Shown piece by piece: positions 32,886-42,067 of a stretch of 64,000 bases of DNA. Within the stretch, counting starts at the first letter, position 1, and every line of letters begins with the position of its first letter. A program made the position numbers and the translations under genes. Origin of the DNA: Scybalenecus merdavium (GTDB lineage: Bacteria > Bacillota > Clostridia > Oscillospirales > Acutalibacteraceae). Location: the NCBI GenBank assembly GCA_018714405.1, contig DVNM01000045.1, positions 38,855 through 102,854 of the forward strand. The letters run 5' to 3'. Below the pieces are notes generated by a model. The model ran no database searches and was not told the DNA's origin. It was given only the letters and a program-made list of their open reading frames with translations.

Positions 32886-34424
32886 ATGGAACCGAAAAAA
32901 TCACTTGTTCTTTGCATTATGGACGGGTTCGGCAAAAATGACAGCGACTACGGCAACGCCATCCATGCGGCCGCAACGCCCCGTCTGGACGAATTAAAAG
33001 CAAAATACCCCTGCACGTTCATCGGCGCTTCCGGGCTCGATGTCGGTCTGCCGAACGGGCAGATGGGCAACTCGGAAGTCGGCCACACCAACATCGGCGC
33101 CGGCCGTGTGGTGTACCAGGAACTGACCCGCATCACCAAGTCGATCGAAGACGGCGACTTCTTTGAAAATCCGGCACTTAAAGCGGCGGTGCAAAATGCC
33201 ATCGACAACGGCACAGCTCTGCACATTATGGGCCTGATGAGCGACGGCGGCGTACACTCCCACAACACCCATGCCTGGGCGATCGTAGAGATGGCCAAGA
33301 AAATGGGCCTTACGCGCGTTTACCTGCACTGCATTATGGACGGCCGCGACGTGCCGCCCACAAGCGGTAAGGATTATGTTGCCGAAGCGCAGCAAAAGCT
33401 GGCCGAGATCGGCGTGGGTAAGATCGCTACGGTCATCGGCCGTTTCTACGCCATGGACCGTGACAACCGCTGGGAGCGTGTGTCCCGCGCTTATAATGCG
33501 CTTGTAAAGGGTGAGGGCATCCATACAAATGACCCGGTCAAGGCTATTGAAGAAAGCTATCAGAAAGTCGATGCCGACGGCAAGAACGTGACCGACGAGT
33601 TTATCGAACCGACCGTTTGCCTGGAAAACGAGGGCCGCATCGGCAAAAACGACAGCGTGATTTTCTTTAACTTCCGCCCCGACCGTGCCCGCGAGATCAC
33701 CAGAACGTTTGTGGATCCGGATTTCACCGGCTTTGAAAGAGAATTTTTCCCGCTCACCTATGTCTGTATGACCCAGTACGACGCCACTATGCCGAACGTG
33801 CTGGTCGCGTTTGCGCCGGAAGAGCTCACCAATACGCTCGGCGAATACCTGGCTGCAAACGGCAAAACGCAGCTGCGCATTGCTGAAACGGAAAAATATG
33901 CGCATGTTACGTTCTTCTTTAACGGCGGCAGCGAGGCGGTCAACGAGGGCGAAGACCGTATTCTGGTACCGTCTCCGAAAGTCAGCACTTATGACCTGAA
34001 GCCCGAGATGAGCGCATATGAAGTCTCTGAAAAGGTCAATGCTGCGGTGCGCAGCGGCAAGTACGATGTGATCATTCTGAACTTTGCCAACTGCGACATG
34101 GTCGGCCATACCGGCGTGTTCGACGCGGCGGTCAAGGCTGTGGAAGCGGTCGACACCTGTGTTGGCACGCTGTATGACGCTGTAATGGAAATGGGCGGCG
34201 TGCTGCTGGTCACCGCCGACCACGGCAATGCGGACAAGATGCTTGCTGAGGATGGTTCGCCGTTCACGGCGCATACCACCAACCTGGTGCCGTTCATTGT
34301 GGCAAATTACCCCTGCAAACTGCGTGACGGCGGCCGTCTGTGCGACATTGCCCCCACCATGCTGCAGATCCTGGGTCTGCCCCAGCCGAAAGAGATGACC
34401 GGCGTCTCCATGATCGAAGAATAA
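32886..34424 (+). CDS. gpmI: 2,3-bisphosphoglycerate-independent phosphoglycerate mutase
   Basis: 512 residues, the full alkaline-phosphatase-superfamily mutase. The first metal site is in LCIMDGFGKND, and the catalytic Ser in GQMGNSEVGHTNIGAGR. Further metal ligands are in NCDMVGHTG and TADHGNADKM. It interconverts 3- and 2-phosphoglycerate with manganese. It is the last gene of the pgk-tpiA-gpmI operon; AAGGAGTT precedes the ATG. Confidence 0.98.
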   Translation: MEPKKSLVLCIMDGFGKNDSDYGNAIHAAATPRLDELKAKYPCTFIGASGLDVGLPNGQMGNSEVGHTNIGAGRVVYQELTRITKSIEDGDFFENPALKAAVQNAIDNGTALHIMGLMSDGGVHSHNTHAWAIVEMAKKMGLTRVYLHCIMDGRDVPPTSGKDYVAEAQQKLAEIGVGKIATVIGRFYAMDRDNRWERVSRAYNALVKGEGIHTNDPVKAIEESYQKVDADGKNVTDEFIEPTVCLENEGRIGKNDSVIFFNFRPDRAREITRTFVDPDFTGFEREFFPLTYVCMTQYDATMPNVLVAFAPEELTNTLGEYLAANGKTQLRIAETEKYAHVTFFFNGGSEAVNEGEDRILVPSPKVSTYDLKPEMSAYEVSEKVNAAVRSGKYDVIILNFANCDMVGHTGVFDAAVKAVEAVDTCVGTLYDAVMEMGGVLLVTADHGNADKMLAEDGSPFTAHTTNLVPFIVANYPCKLRDGGRLCDIAPTMLQILGLPQPKEMTGVSMIEE

Positions 34425-34447
34425 GTCCGGATCATTATATTTTGTTT

Positions 34448-34475
34448 GCCTGCCTGAAAAGGCAGGCGTTTTTTT
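34448..34475 (+). terminator. Terminator of the glycolytic operon
   Basis: GCCTGCCT pairs with AGGCAGGC around GAAA, then GTTTTTTT. Confidence 0.95.
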
Positions 34476-34512
34476 ATATTCTTTTGTCTTTTTTCTTACG
34501 CCGCAAAGCCGT

Positions 34513-34542
34513 GTGTGCTATTCTATAATCAAGGCATATTGT
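34513..34542 (+). promoter_or_regulatory. Conserved promoter block of the GH43-like gene
   Basis: A 30-bp stretch identical to 42038-42067 upstream of the paralogous GH30-like gene. It contains TATAAT at 34524-34529. No good -35 is seen 17 bp upstream, suggesting an activator-dependent promoter. Similarity between the two loci extends beyond the block on both sides. Confidence 0.7.
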
Positions 34543-34636
34543 CGTGCAGTATCGGTATTTGGCCGGCTATGCCATATTGCTCTGATGCACTTTTGTGCAT
34601 GTTTCACCGGGGCGATTTAAGCGAGGGGGAAAGCAA

Positions 34637-36721
34637 ATGAAAAAGACTTTACGAAAATGGCTCAACTTGTTTTTGGCTGTCGTTATGGCCATCACCAGTC
34701 TGGGCGTGGGCTTTTCGGCGCTGGCAGCCGAAAGCGACCCGAACGACCCGTATCAGGCTTTGGCCGATGCCTTAAAGGCCGACGGCGTACAGGAAGCGGC
34801 GTGGCCGGCCGAGGCAGACGGCAATGCCGTGTCGGTCGATGACCCGACCGGCGACATCACCCGGGCGGCTGAAGCATTTTGGAACTTGGTCGCCGCGCGT
34901 TACCAGGATGACTATCAAAACCAAACATACAGCAGATCCGGCGTATACGGCAGCGATTACACCATGCAGGGCGTAAAGGAAAAAATCAGCGAAGCGCTGC
35001 AAAACGACCGCTACGGCATGGGCGCGTACTGGGCGCAGGACGAGCGTGCGCTGAACTGCTTTGTCGCTTATCAAAATGGCGATGGTATGCGCGCCGGCGC
35101 CAGAAGCGTGGTGGAACGGCTGAGTTATCCCTATGCGCCGCAGGCGGCAGACTATGTTTTTACGGTCAACCGCAGCGTGGCAGACCAGCTTTTGGCCGCG
35201 GATGATCTGGATGACCTGCCGGACACGCTTTACACCGCTGTGTCCTATCAGTGGCACCACGATGCGCAAAACCTCTATACCGAATCGGCTGCGGCTGGCA
35301 AATGGCTCAAAGTTACCTATTATACCGGCTACCGCAACCTGGTCTGGACGGCAAGCAGCCGCACCACCGCCGGGGAAGACAGCGAAACGGTGCCGGCGCT
35401 CAAAGCATTTTCTGCCTGTTTTACACCAGAACTTTTGGCAACCGACCTGGCTGCGCTCGGCAGCGACCAGCTGCAAGCCATCCTGGCCGACGGCCGAGCC
35501 TGTATCGACGCGCTGGGCAGCCTTTGGAGCAACGATACCGTCATGAACCACTTTTTTGACAAGGCGGCTGTCGAATCGTTTATGGCCGAAGTGCAGGCCG
35601 CGTGCGGCAGCACACCGGCAGCAGAGGAAGAGGGTGCCGCGTCGTCCGCCGGCAGCGACATCGGTCTGGATCTGAACACCTTGCTCGACCAGAGCGCCCT
35701 GCAAAAGCGCCTGAGCAGTGAAGACAAACAGATCATCGTCGGCGTTACGGTCGCGATCGTGGCCGTTGTGTCGATCATCCTGTCGGTGCTTTATTACACC
35801 GGCGTCACGCGCTTTGCCACCCCGGTGGAGAGCTCCGAGGGCAAATACCTGTTCTGCTACTTTGTGGGCAATACTCCGCAGGAGGAAAAGATCCATTTTG
35901 CCGTCAGTGAAGACGGTTACAACTTTACGCCTTTGAACGGCAATGAACCGATCGTGGAAAACACGGCCGGCACCAAGTCGGTGCGCGACCCTTACATTTT
36001 GCAGGGGCAGGACGGCAAGTTCTATATTGTGGCAACAGATATGAAAAGCGAGGACGGCTGGACCTCCAACCATGCGCTCGTCACCTGGGAATCGAGCGAC
36101 CTGATCCACTGGAGCGAACCGACCATTCTGGACATCCGTGATTTCGGCGGCGAATTTGCAAATACCAATCGCGCCTGGGCGCCGCAGGCCATCTGGGATC
36201 CTGAAGCCGGCCAGTATATGGTCTACTGGGCTAACTCGACTTTGGAAAACGACAGCAGCGCCATTTACTACGCTTATACGTCTGACTTCAAAACGTGGAA
36301 CACCAGACCGCAGCTGCTTTATGAGCGCCCCGGCGTGCAGACGATCGATGCCGACATCGTTTATAACGAGAAAAACGGCATGTATTACCTGTACTTTAAG
36401 TTTGAAGAGGATCAGACGATCGCTTATGTAAAGTCCGAAAATCTGACCGGCCCTTACGCCAGCGAACCGGTCACCGTGTCGCTGGCGCCCACAGGCGTGG
36501 AGGGCAGCACGATGTATAACATCACCGGCACCGACACCTGGGTCATGCTGATGGATGAATACGGCGAAGGCCGCTTCTTTGCCCAGCAGACAACGGACAT
36601 GGAGCATTTTGAAAAACTAGCCCGCTGGGACTACTCGCTCGATTTCAGCCCGCGCCACGGCTCGGTCGTAGCCATTACCGACGAACAGTACAGCGCGCTT
36701 CTGGCCGCTTACGGTGAATAA
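34637..36721 (+). CDS. Membrane-associated GH43-like glycosidase with an unrecognised N-terminal module
   Basis: 694 residues from the ATG at 34637 (GAGGGGGAAAGCAA upstream). Residues 1-31 form a signal peptide (MKKTLRKWLNLFLAVVMAIT, ending SALAA). About residues 32-335 form a module I do not recognise, starting DPNDPYQALADALKADGVQ. A Ser/Gly/acidic linker leads to a hydrophobic segment near residues 366-388 (IVGVTVAIVAVVSIILSVLY). Residues about 397-690 form a five-bladed GH43-like beta-propeller with the three acidic sites VRDPYIL, TIDADIV and VEGSTMY. The module recurs in the protein at 42159; 28 of the first 32 residues are identical. Substrate unknown; GH43 enzymes commonly cut arabinose- or xylose-containing glycans. 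The internal membrane segment makes topology uncertain. Confidence 0.8.
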   Translation: MKKTLRKWLNLFLAVVMAITSLGVGFSALAAESDPNDPYQALADALKADGVQEAAWPAEADGNAVSVDDPTGDITRAAEAFWNLVAARYQDDYQNQTYSRSGVYGSDYTMQGVKEKISEALQNDRYGMGAYWAQDERALNCFVAYQNGDGMRAGARSVVERLSYPYAPQAADYVFTVNRSVADQLLAADDLDDLPDTLYTAVSYQWHHDAQNLYTESAAAGKWLKVTYYTGYRNLVWTASSRTTAGEDSETVPALKAFSACFTPELLATDLAALGSDQLQAILADGRACIDALGSLWSNDTVMNHFFDKAAVESFMAEVQAACGSTPAAEEEGAASSAGSDIGLDLNTLLDQSALQKRLSSEDKQIIVGVTVAIVAVVSIILSVLYYTGVTRFATPVESSEGKYLFCYFVGNTPQEEKIHFAVSEDGYNFTPLNGNEPIVENTAGTKSVRDPYILQGQDGKFYIVATDMKSEDGWTSNHALVTWESSDLIHWSEPTILDIRDFGGEFANTNRAWAPQAIWDPEAGQYMVYWANSTLENDSSAIYYAYTSDFKTWNTRPQLLYERPGVQTIDADIVYNEKNGMYYLYFKFEEDQTIAYVKSENLTGPYASEPVTVSLAPTGVEGSTMYNITGTDTWVMLMDEYGEGRFFAQQTTDMEHFEKLARWDYSLDFSPRHGSVVAITDEQYSALLAAYGE

Positions 36722-36735
36722 AAAACAATAAGTCT

Positions 36736-36770
36736 CAAGGCGAAAGCAAAATGCTTTCGCCTTGTTGCGT
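36736..36770. terminator. Terminator between the GH43-like and AraC genes
   Basis: CAAGGCGAAAGC pairs with GCTTTCGCCTTG around AAAAT. It is followed by TTGCGTTTTATT and lies between convergent genes, so it may serve both. Confidence 0.75.
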
Positions 36771-36771
36771 T

Positions 36772-37518
36772 TTATTGATCTGCGCCGGCTGCCTCCTGCT
36801 TTGGTGTTTTGCCGAAGCGTTTTTTGTAAAGGGCTATAAAGTAGCTTTCGCTGCAAAACTGCAGCTGGTAAGCCGTTTCTGAAATGGGGTGGCCGCGCCG
36901 GAGCATGCGCCTGGCTTCCTGCAGCCGTGCTTCTGCAATGTACTGACCAATCGTTTTGCCGGTCTCTTTTTTAAACTGCCGCCCCAGGTAGTCGGCCGAC
37001 AGGCTGCAAAACGCCGCCACGTCGCTTGTTTTTATGGGCTTAAAAACCGATACTTCAATAAAGTACATGGCCCGCCGCACCGTTTTGCCAAGCGGTCGGT
37101 TTTGTGTTCGGATCTCGTGCACCAGGGTCGTGATCTCAAACAGCTTTTGCAGCAAAAACGGCAAAATTTCCTCGGCGCGCGTCATGGCATCCACCTGTAA
37201 AATACATTCGTCCGAAAATCGGAAGGCCGCCGCCTCGTGCATCCCGCCGCGTATGGCGTGGCGCGTGGCCAGGGCAATGCAGCAAACGCCCCAGTACTGC
37301 ATCTGTTTTAAGTCGTCGTTGCTCATGCGCCCGATTACCACGTTTTCCTGCACCAGGTGCTCCAGCACCTCTTCGGCGCCGTGCAGGTCGCCGTTTTCTA
37401 CGCAGGCGTAAAGCGCCTCTTCCGTCTCGTACGGCGTGTGGATAAATTCAAAGTCCTGCTGTTCAAAGCGCTTCTTTTTCGGCACCATTTTGATGCTGTC
37501 CATCTCCAGCTTTTGCAT
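36772..37518 (-). CDS. AraC-family transcriptional regulator
   Basis: 248 residues from the ATG at 37518, chosen because AGGAGGT sits 6 nt upstream; a GTG three codons earlier lies inside that site. The C-terminal 100 residues are the double helix-turn-helix: IKTSDVAAFCSLSADYLGRQFKKETGKTIGQYI, then PISETAYQLQFCSESYFIALYKKRFGKTP (key positions shown in part). The N-terminal 140 residues are a helical effector domain without a recognisable cupin. It stands between the GH43-like gene and the GH3 remnant, divergent from the latter, and is the likely regulator of this carbohydrate locus. Confidence 0.85.
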   Translation of the reverse strand: MQKLEMDSIKMVPKKKRFEQQDFEFIHTPYETEEALYACVENGDLHGAEEVLEHLVQENVVIGRMSNDDLKQMQYWGVCCIALATRHAIRGGMHEAAAFRFSDECILQVDAMTRAEEILPFLLQKLFEITTLVHEIRTQNRPLGKTVRRAMYFIEVSVFKPIKTSDVAAFCSLSADYLGRQFKKETGKTIGQYIAEARLQEARRMLRRGHPISETAYQLQFCSESYFIALYKKRFGKTPKQEAAGADQ

Positions 37519-37538
37519 AGCGTGCACCTCCTGCTTGC

Positions 37539-37567
37539 AGTATACTACGAAAAAATTATAAAAACAA
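37539..37567 (-). promoter_or_regulatory. Promoter of the AraC-type regulator
   Basis: On the minus strand TTGTTT (37567-37562), a 17-bp spacer, TATACT (37544-37539). The predicted leader is only about 14 nt and consists almost wholly of the ribosome-binding site. Confidence 0.55.
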
Positions 37568-37592
37568 CGAAATTTTTATATAATCGCTCGGT

Positions 37593-37631
37593 CTGCCCCT
37601 GTACAATACAATCAGGGGCAGCTTTCTTTTT
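37593..37631 (+). terminator. Terminator-like hairpin in the GH3 leader
   Basis: CTGCCCCTG (37593-37601) pairs with CAGGGGCAG (37613-37621), then CTTTCTTTTTG. It lies between a TATAAT (37579-37584) and the GH3 start at 37677, so it may attenuate transcription or simply cap the transcript. Confidence 0.5.
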
Positions 37632-37676
37632 GTGCCTGCTGCCTGAAAATTTGAAGTCTGGAAATGGGGAGAAAAG

Positions 37677-39595
37677 ATGAAATATGCAGATCTGATCGGG
37701 AAAATGACTTTGCCCGAGAAGGCCGGGCTTTGCTCGGGGCTTGACTACTGGCACACCAAGCCGGTCGAACGGCTCGGCGTGCCGTCCATCATGCTGTCGG
37801 ACGGGCCGCACGGGCTGCGCCGCCATCCCGGCAAGGTCAAGGGCATAAACAAGCGCATGCCGCTGCCGGCCACCTGTTTTCCGCTCGCATGTTTAAGCGC
37901 CTGCTCGTGGGACCCGGCGCTTTTGCGCGAAGTCGGCGCCGCGATCGGGGAAGAGGCGCTGGCACAGCAGGTGTCGGTGGTGCTCGGTCCGGGCGTGAAC
38001 ATCAAGCGTTCGCCGCTTTGCGGGCGCAATTTTGAATATTTTTCGGAAGACCCGCTGCTTTCCGGCTGTATTGGCGCGGCCTGGGTGCAGGGCGTGCAGT
38101 CCAAAGGTGTCGGCGCCTGTGTCAAGCATTTTGCCGCCAACAGCCAGGAGGCGTACCGCATGACTTCGGATTCGGTCGTGGATATGCGGGCGCCGGCAGC
38201 TCGCAGGTCAATCCCACGCAGGTCGACAGTTTTTTGCAGATTGCCGAAAAAGAAAATTTGCACATCACCTACGCGCCCGGTTACGACCGTGTGAAAAATT
38301 CACCCGACGACGCTCTGTTAAAACAGGCGCAGACTGCCGCCGCTGCGGCCGACGTTGTGCTTTTGTTCATCGGTCTGCCGGAGGCGTATGAGGCCGAGGC
38401 GCAGGATCGAAAGTCCATGGCGCTGCCGCCGGCACATAACGCGCTGGTGGACGCCGTCTGTTCGGTCCATGAAAATGTGGTCGTGGTCCTTTCGGGCGGC
38501 GCGCCGGTCGAAATGCCGTGGCTCGGCCGGGTGAAAGGGCTTTTGAATGCTTCGCTGGCCGGCCAGGCCGGCGCCGGTGCCATTGCGGATATTGTGACCG
38601 GCCGTGTCAATCCAAGCGGTAAGCTGGCAGAAACTTACCCGCTTTCTGCGGCAGACGTGCCCTGCGCCGAAACGTTCGGCGCGCCGGTTGCGCCGCTTTA
38701 CAAAGAAAGTGTTTTTGTCGGCTACCGTTACTACGACACGGTCGGGACAGCGGTGTGCTTCCCGTTTGGGTTCGGTCTCTCGTACACCACATTTGCTTAC
38801 AGTGATCTGCAGCTGTGTTTTTTGCCGGATGATACGGCGGCCGAGGTGTCGTTTACGCTCGAAAATACCGGCAGCCGCGCCGGGGCAGAAGTCGCCCAGG
38901 TATATCTGCATGCAAAAAGCAGCGCCGTGTTTCGCCCGGTGCATGCGCTTTGCGGTTTTGAAAAGGTCTTTTTACAGCCGGGTGAAAAAAGGCGCGTGAC
39001 GCTGCGCCTTGACCGCCGTGCATTTTCCTATTACAATGTAGAGGAAAAGAAGTGGTGCGCCGAAAGCGGCGACTGGACGGTGGAGGTTGGTGCCTCCAGC
39101 CGCGATATCCGTTTAACGGGTGCAATAACGGCTGCATTCGCCGGCTCACGGCCGAATGCACCGGATTACCGCAAAACAGCGCCGCTTTATTACACCGGGC
39201 GCGTTTCGCATGTGCCCGACGAGCAGTTCGCTGCCGTTTACGGCCGTGCCCTGCCGCCGCAGACGCGCGACAAAAGCGCGCCGCTTGATTTGAACAGCAC
39301 GATTTCCGACGGGCGTGATGTGCCGGCTGTGCGCGTGCTCAAAAAAGTGATCACACTGGCCATTTCGGCCGCTTCGCCGAATCCGGCGCAGGCCGAGGTG
39401 GCGGTGCACTCTGTAATGTCGATCCCGATCCAGCTGCTCATCTCTATGAGTCAGGGCGTCATCTCGCCGCCGATCGCACAGGCTATGGTGGAAATTTTGG
39501 ATGGCCGCGGCGTGGCGCGCCCGCTTTTTAAAATCTTGGGCGGGCTTGCAAAAACGATCCGTTACCTGCCGAAATTGCTGAACACCGTTTCATAA
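37677..39595 (+). pseudogene. GH3 beta-glucosidase, broken by an internal out-of-frame deletion
   Basis: The first frame (37677 to about 38185) encodes the N-terminal GH3 barrel: KMTLPEKAGLCSGLDYWHTK, MLSDGPHGLR, GPGVNIKRSPLCGRNFEYFSEDP, GVGACVKHFAANSQE, TSDSVVD. Then the frame changes: after the codons for VVD the next recognisable GH3 sequence, AGAGSSQVNPTQVDSFLQIAE, is in another frame and runs to 39595 through the C-terminal sandwich (VLSGGAPVEMPW, PSGKLAETYP) and the fibronectin III-like domain (AEVAQVYL, KRRVTLRLDRRAFSYYN). By comparison with the usual GH3 layout, roughly 200 codons are missing, including the SDW segment with the nucleophile Asp. The first frame stops at 38292-38294. 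No active enzyme is expected. Confidence 0.85.
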
Positions 39596-39613
39596 ATGCA
39601 CAGGAGGATTTTT

Positions 39614-40594
39614 ATGGTCAGCAAAACAAAGTATGCGCTGGATTTCCAGACGGTCTGCCGTCTGTTTCAGCACGCCGGCATTTCCGGCGTGGAAGCCGTG
39701 CGGCCGCTCGGCGCCGGGGAGTATAACGCGGTGTATGAAGTCACGGCAGACGGCCGGCCTTACGTTTTGAAAGTCGCGCCGAAAACCGGCACGCCCGTCA
39801 TGACGTATGAAAAGGACATGATGTCGTCAGAAGTGTACTGGTACGAACAGATGCGCACCCACACTTCCATCCGCGTGCCGCAGGTCTTTTTCAGCGACTT
39901 CAGCCGCACTCTGCTCGACGCCGACTGGTTTATTATGGAAAAATTGCCGGGCGTTACGAAAGACCGGTTTTCAATGACGCCGGCAGAACGGCAGCAGGTG
40001 CAAAAACAGCTTGCCGCCATGGCGGCCGAGCTGCATGCCATTTCGTCTGACAAAGCGGGTTATATTCAAAACGGTCTTTATGACAACTGGTACCTTGCGC
40101 TTTGTTCCATGGTGCAGAACCTGCTGAACGACGCTGCGCGCAAAGGCCATCGCTCGCGCCGCGGGCAGAAGTTACTAAAACTGGTGCAGGCAAACCGTGC
40201 GCTTTTGGAGCCGGTCGCCTGCACCATGGTCAATTTTGATATTTGGGACCCGAATATTTTATGTACGCGCGAAAACGGGCAGATCAAACTTTCCTGGATC
40301 GACCCGGAGCGCAGTTTTTGGGGCGATTCGATTTTGGACTTTTTCTGTCTGGAAACGGAAAAGCCGCTCGCTTCCAAAACGATTTCGCTGCAGGGCTACA
40401 ATGCCGCCGCCAAATGCCCGGTCCGCTGCAGCGCACAGGAAAAGCGCCGTTTGGCTTTTGGCCACGGGCTTGGCGGGCTGATTATGGAAGCGGAAAAGTA
40501 CTACCGCTACACACCGCGCCATTTTGGCTGGTGGCGCAATGTGTTTGCCTCTGCTTTCTATTTTCACAGCGCTTTTCGCGCGCTGAAGAAATGA
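39614..40594 (+). CDS. Phosphotransferase of the APH/choline-kinase superfamily
   Basis: 326 residues from the ATG at 39614 (CAGGAGGATTTTT). It has a kinase-like N-lobe (LGAGEYNAVYEVTADGRPYVLKVAP), a catalytic loop in the divergent form NFDIWDPNIL (Asn in place of the usual His, Asp and Asn kept), and the metal-binding DPE-type motif SWIDPERSFWGDSILDF. Superfamily members phosphorylate small molecules such as aminoglycosides, sugars or choline. The substrate is unknown. It overlaps the MATE gene by 4 bp (ATGA), so the two are probably one functional unit, co-transcribed downstream of the GH3 remnant. Confidence 0.75.
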   Translation: MVSKTKYALDFQTVCRLFQHAGISGVEAVRPLGAGEYNAVYEVTADGRPYVLKVAPKTGTPVMTYEKDMMSSEVYWYEQMRTHTSIRVPQVFFSDFSRTLLDADWFIMEKLPGVTKDRFSMTPAERQQVQKQLAAMAAELHAISSDKAGYIQNGLYDNWYLALCSMVQNLLNDAARKGHRSRRGQKLLKLVQANRALLEPVACTMVNFDIWDPNILCTRENGQIKLSWIDPERSFWGDSILDFFCLETEKPLASKTISLQGYNAAAKCPVRCSAQEKRRLAFGHGLGGLIMEAEKYYRYTPRHFGWWRNVFASAFYFHSAFRALKK

Positions 40595-41931
40595 AGCGGG
40601 TCCGTTCTGAACCCGGCGGCACAGATACACTGCGCACCGGGCGTATCGTGCCCACGTTTTTGCGCTTTTTTGCCACCACGTTTGCCGCGCTCTTTTTTGG
40701 CGCGCTTTACAATTTGGCGGACGCGCTCTTTGTCAGCCGCGGCGTTGGCGACGACGCCATGGGTGCGGTCAGTGTCGTTTTGCCGTTTACCATTTTGCAG
40801 GGCGCTGCTGCGCAGGCCATCGGCGGCGGGGCGGCTTCCATTGTTTCGCGCTGTCTCGGCCGCGGGGACCGGCAGGCGGCAGGCCGTGCCACAGTCACGG
40901 CCATGGCGCTGTTTTACGGCATTGCCGTGCTGGTCTCAGCGCTCGGCCTTTTGTTTACCGAACCGCTTTTGCGTCTGTTCGGTGCGACAGATGCGCTTTT
41001 GCCCATGGCGCGCGAATATTTTGTGGTCCTGCTTTGGGGCAACGTGTTTTCCACGGGCTTTTCTTCCATCATTCGGGCAGAGGGCAAAATGCGCTATGCG
41101 CTTTTGATTTGGCTGATCCCGACCTCGGTGGACATGCTTTTAAACGCGGTGTTCATTTTCGGCCTGGGGCTTGGTGTACGAGGTGCGGCACTGTCTACCG
41201 TGATCGGGCAGGCTGTAAGCTTTTGCATGGCGGTGTTGTTTTTTGCGCGCTTTTCCGGGCAGGATTTTCGTGCCGTTCGCCCTTCGCGGGGCTTTTTGCC
41301 ACAGATCGCGCTGCTTGGCCTGCCGGTGCTGGTGCAGATGGGCGGCATGTCGGTCATCACTTTTGTTGTGAACCGCCTGCTGGGGGATGTGGCCGGCACA
41401 CAGGGCGTCAATACGTTTGCGTATGTTGTGCGGCTTGCTTCTTTCGGTATTATGCCGTTCACAGCTGCGGCGCAGGCCGCCTCCCCGATGATCGGCTTTT
41501 ATCTGGGCGCCGGCGCCCGGCAGCGTGTAAAGAAAACGGCTGTCACGGCCTGCATAGTCTGTGCCCTTTGGGCGGTGCTGGCGCTTTTGGCCGTGCAGGC
41601 GTTCCCGGGTGTACTTATGCGTGTTTTCACAAACAGCACAGATCTGGTCGCTTTGGGCGCACAGGCGCTGCGCGCCGTTTCCCCGGCCATCCTTTTTGTG
41701 TTTTTGCCGCTTCTTTTTGGCGCGTTTTTTCAGTCGGCCGGCAAAATGGCGGGCGCGCTGTTTTTAAACGCCCTGCCGGTCGCGTGCGTGCCGCTTTTTG
41801 CCTGGTTTCTCTCTGCCCGGTTCGGCACATCGGGTATCTGGTGGGCATTTGTGCTCGGCTGTGCGTGCGCATGCCTTTTTGGTGCGCTCTATGCGGGCTT
41901 GACTGTGCGCAAACACAGCGCTGCAGCTTGA
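40591..41931 (+). CDS. MATE-family efflux transporter
   Basis: 446 residues from the ATG at 40591, overlapping the kinase stop; longer in-frame extensions upstream would read through the kinase gene and are rejected. Twelve hydrophobic segments are apparent. Typical MATE features are ALYNLADALFVSRGVGDDAMGAVS in helix 1-2, GGGAASIVSRCLGRGDRQAAG, and the mirrored second half with TQGVNTFAYVVRLASFGIMPFTAAAQAASPMIGFYLGA. It would export a cationic or amphiphilic compound by Na+ or H+ antiport. Coupling to a kinase gene suggests a detoxification pair, which is inference. Confidence 0.9.
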   Translation: MKRVRSEPGGTDTLRTGRIVPTFLRFFATTFAALFFGALYNLADALFVSRGVGDDAMGAVSVVLPFTILQGAAAQAIGGGAASIVSRCLGRGDRQAAGRATVTAMALFYGIAVLVSALGLLFTEPLLRLFGATDALLPMAREYFVVLLWGNVFSTGFSSIIRAEGKMRYALLIWLIPTSVDMLLNAVFIFGLGLGVRGAALSTVIGQAVSFCMAVLFFARFSGQDFRAVRPSRGFLPQIALLGLPVLVQMGGMSVITFVVNRLLGDVAGTQGVNTFAYVVRLASFGIMPFTAAAQAASPMIGFYLGAGARQRVKKTAVTACIVCALWAVLALLAVQAFPGVLMRVFTNSTDLVALGAQALRAVSPAILFVFLPLLFGAFFQSAGKMAGALFLNALPVACVPLFAWFLSARFGTSGIWWAFVLGCACACLFGALYAGLTVRKHSAAA

Positions 41932-41956
41932 TTTCTGTTTTACGGTTTGCTTTTTT

Positions 41957-41998
41957 CTGCTTTTGCCGGTGTCTTTGCTGCCGGTGAAAGCAGTTTTT
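41957..41998 (+). terminator. Terminator after the MATE gene
   Basis: CTGCTTTTGCCGG pairs with CCGGTGAAAGCAG (two mismatches) and is followed by TTTTT. Confidence 0.75.
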
Positions 41999-42037
41999 AT
42001 GTATTATTTTGTCTTTTTTCTTGCACAGCAAAGCGGC

Positions 42038-42067
42038 GTGTGCTATTCTATAATCAAGGCATATTGT
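42038..42067 (+). promoter_or_regulatory. Conserved promoter block of the GH30-like gene
   Basis: Identical over 30 bp to the block at 34513-34542, with TATAAT at 42049-42054 and a 5' leader of similar length (about 100 nt). The two genes are therefore probably co-regulated. Confidence 0.7.

Noticed and set aside
38234..39595. C-terminal GH3 fragment as an independent gene with a TTG start
   Set aside because: No ribosome-binding site and it begins in mid-domain; it is the downstream part of the broken GH3 gene.
40243..40590. Upstream extension of the MATE reading frame
   Set aside because: It lies wholly inside the phosphotransferase gene in another frame and lacks hydrophobic helices; the ATG at 40591 with ATGA coupling explains the protein.
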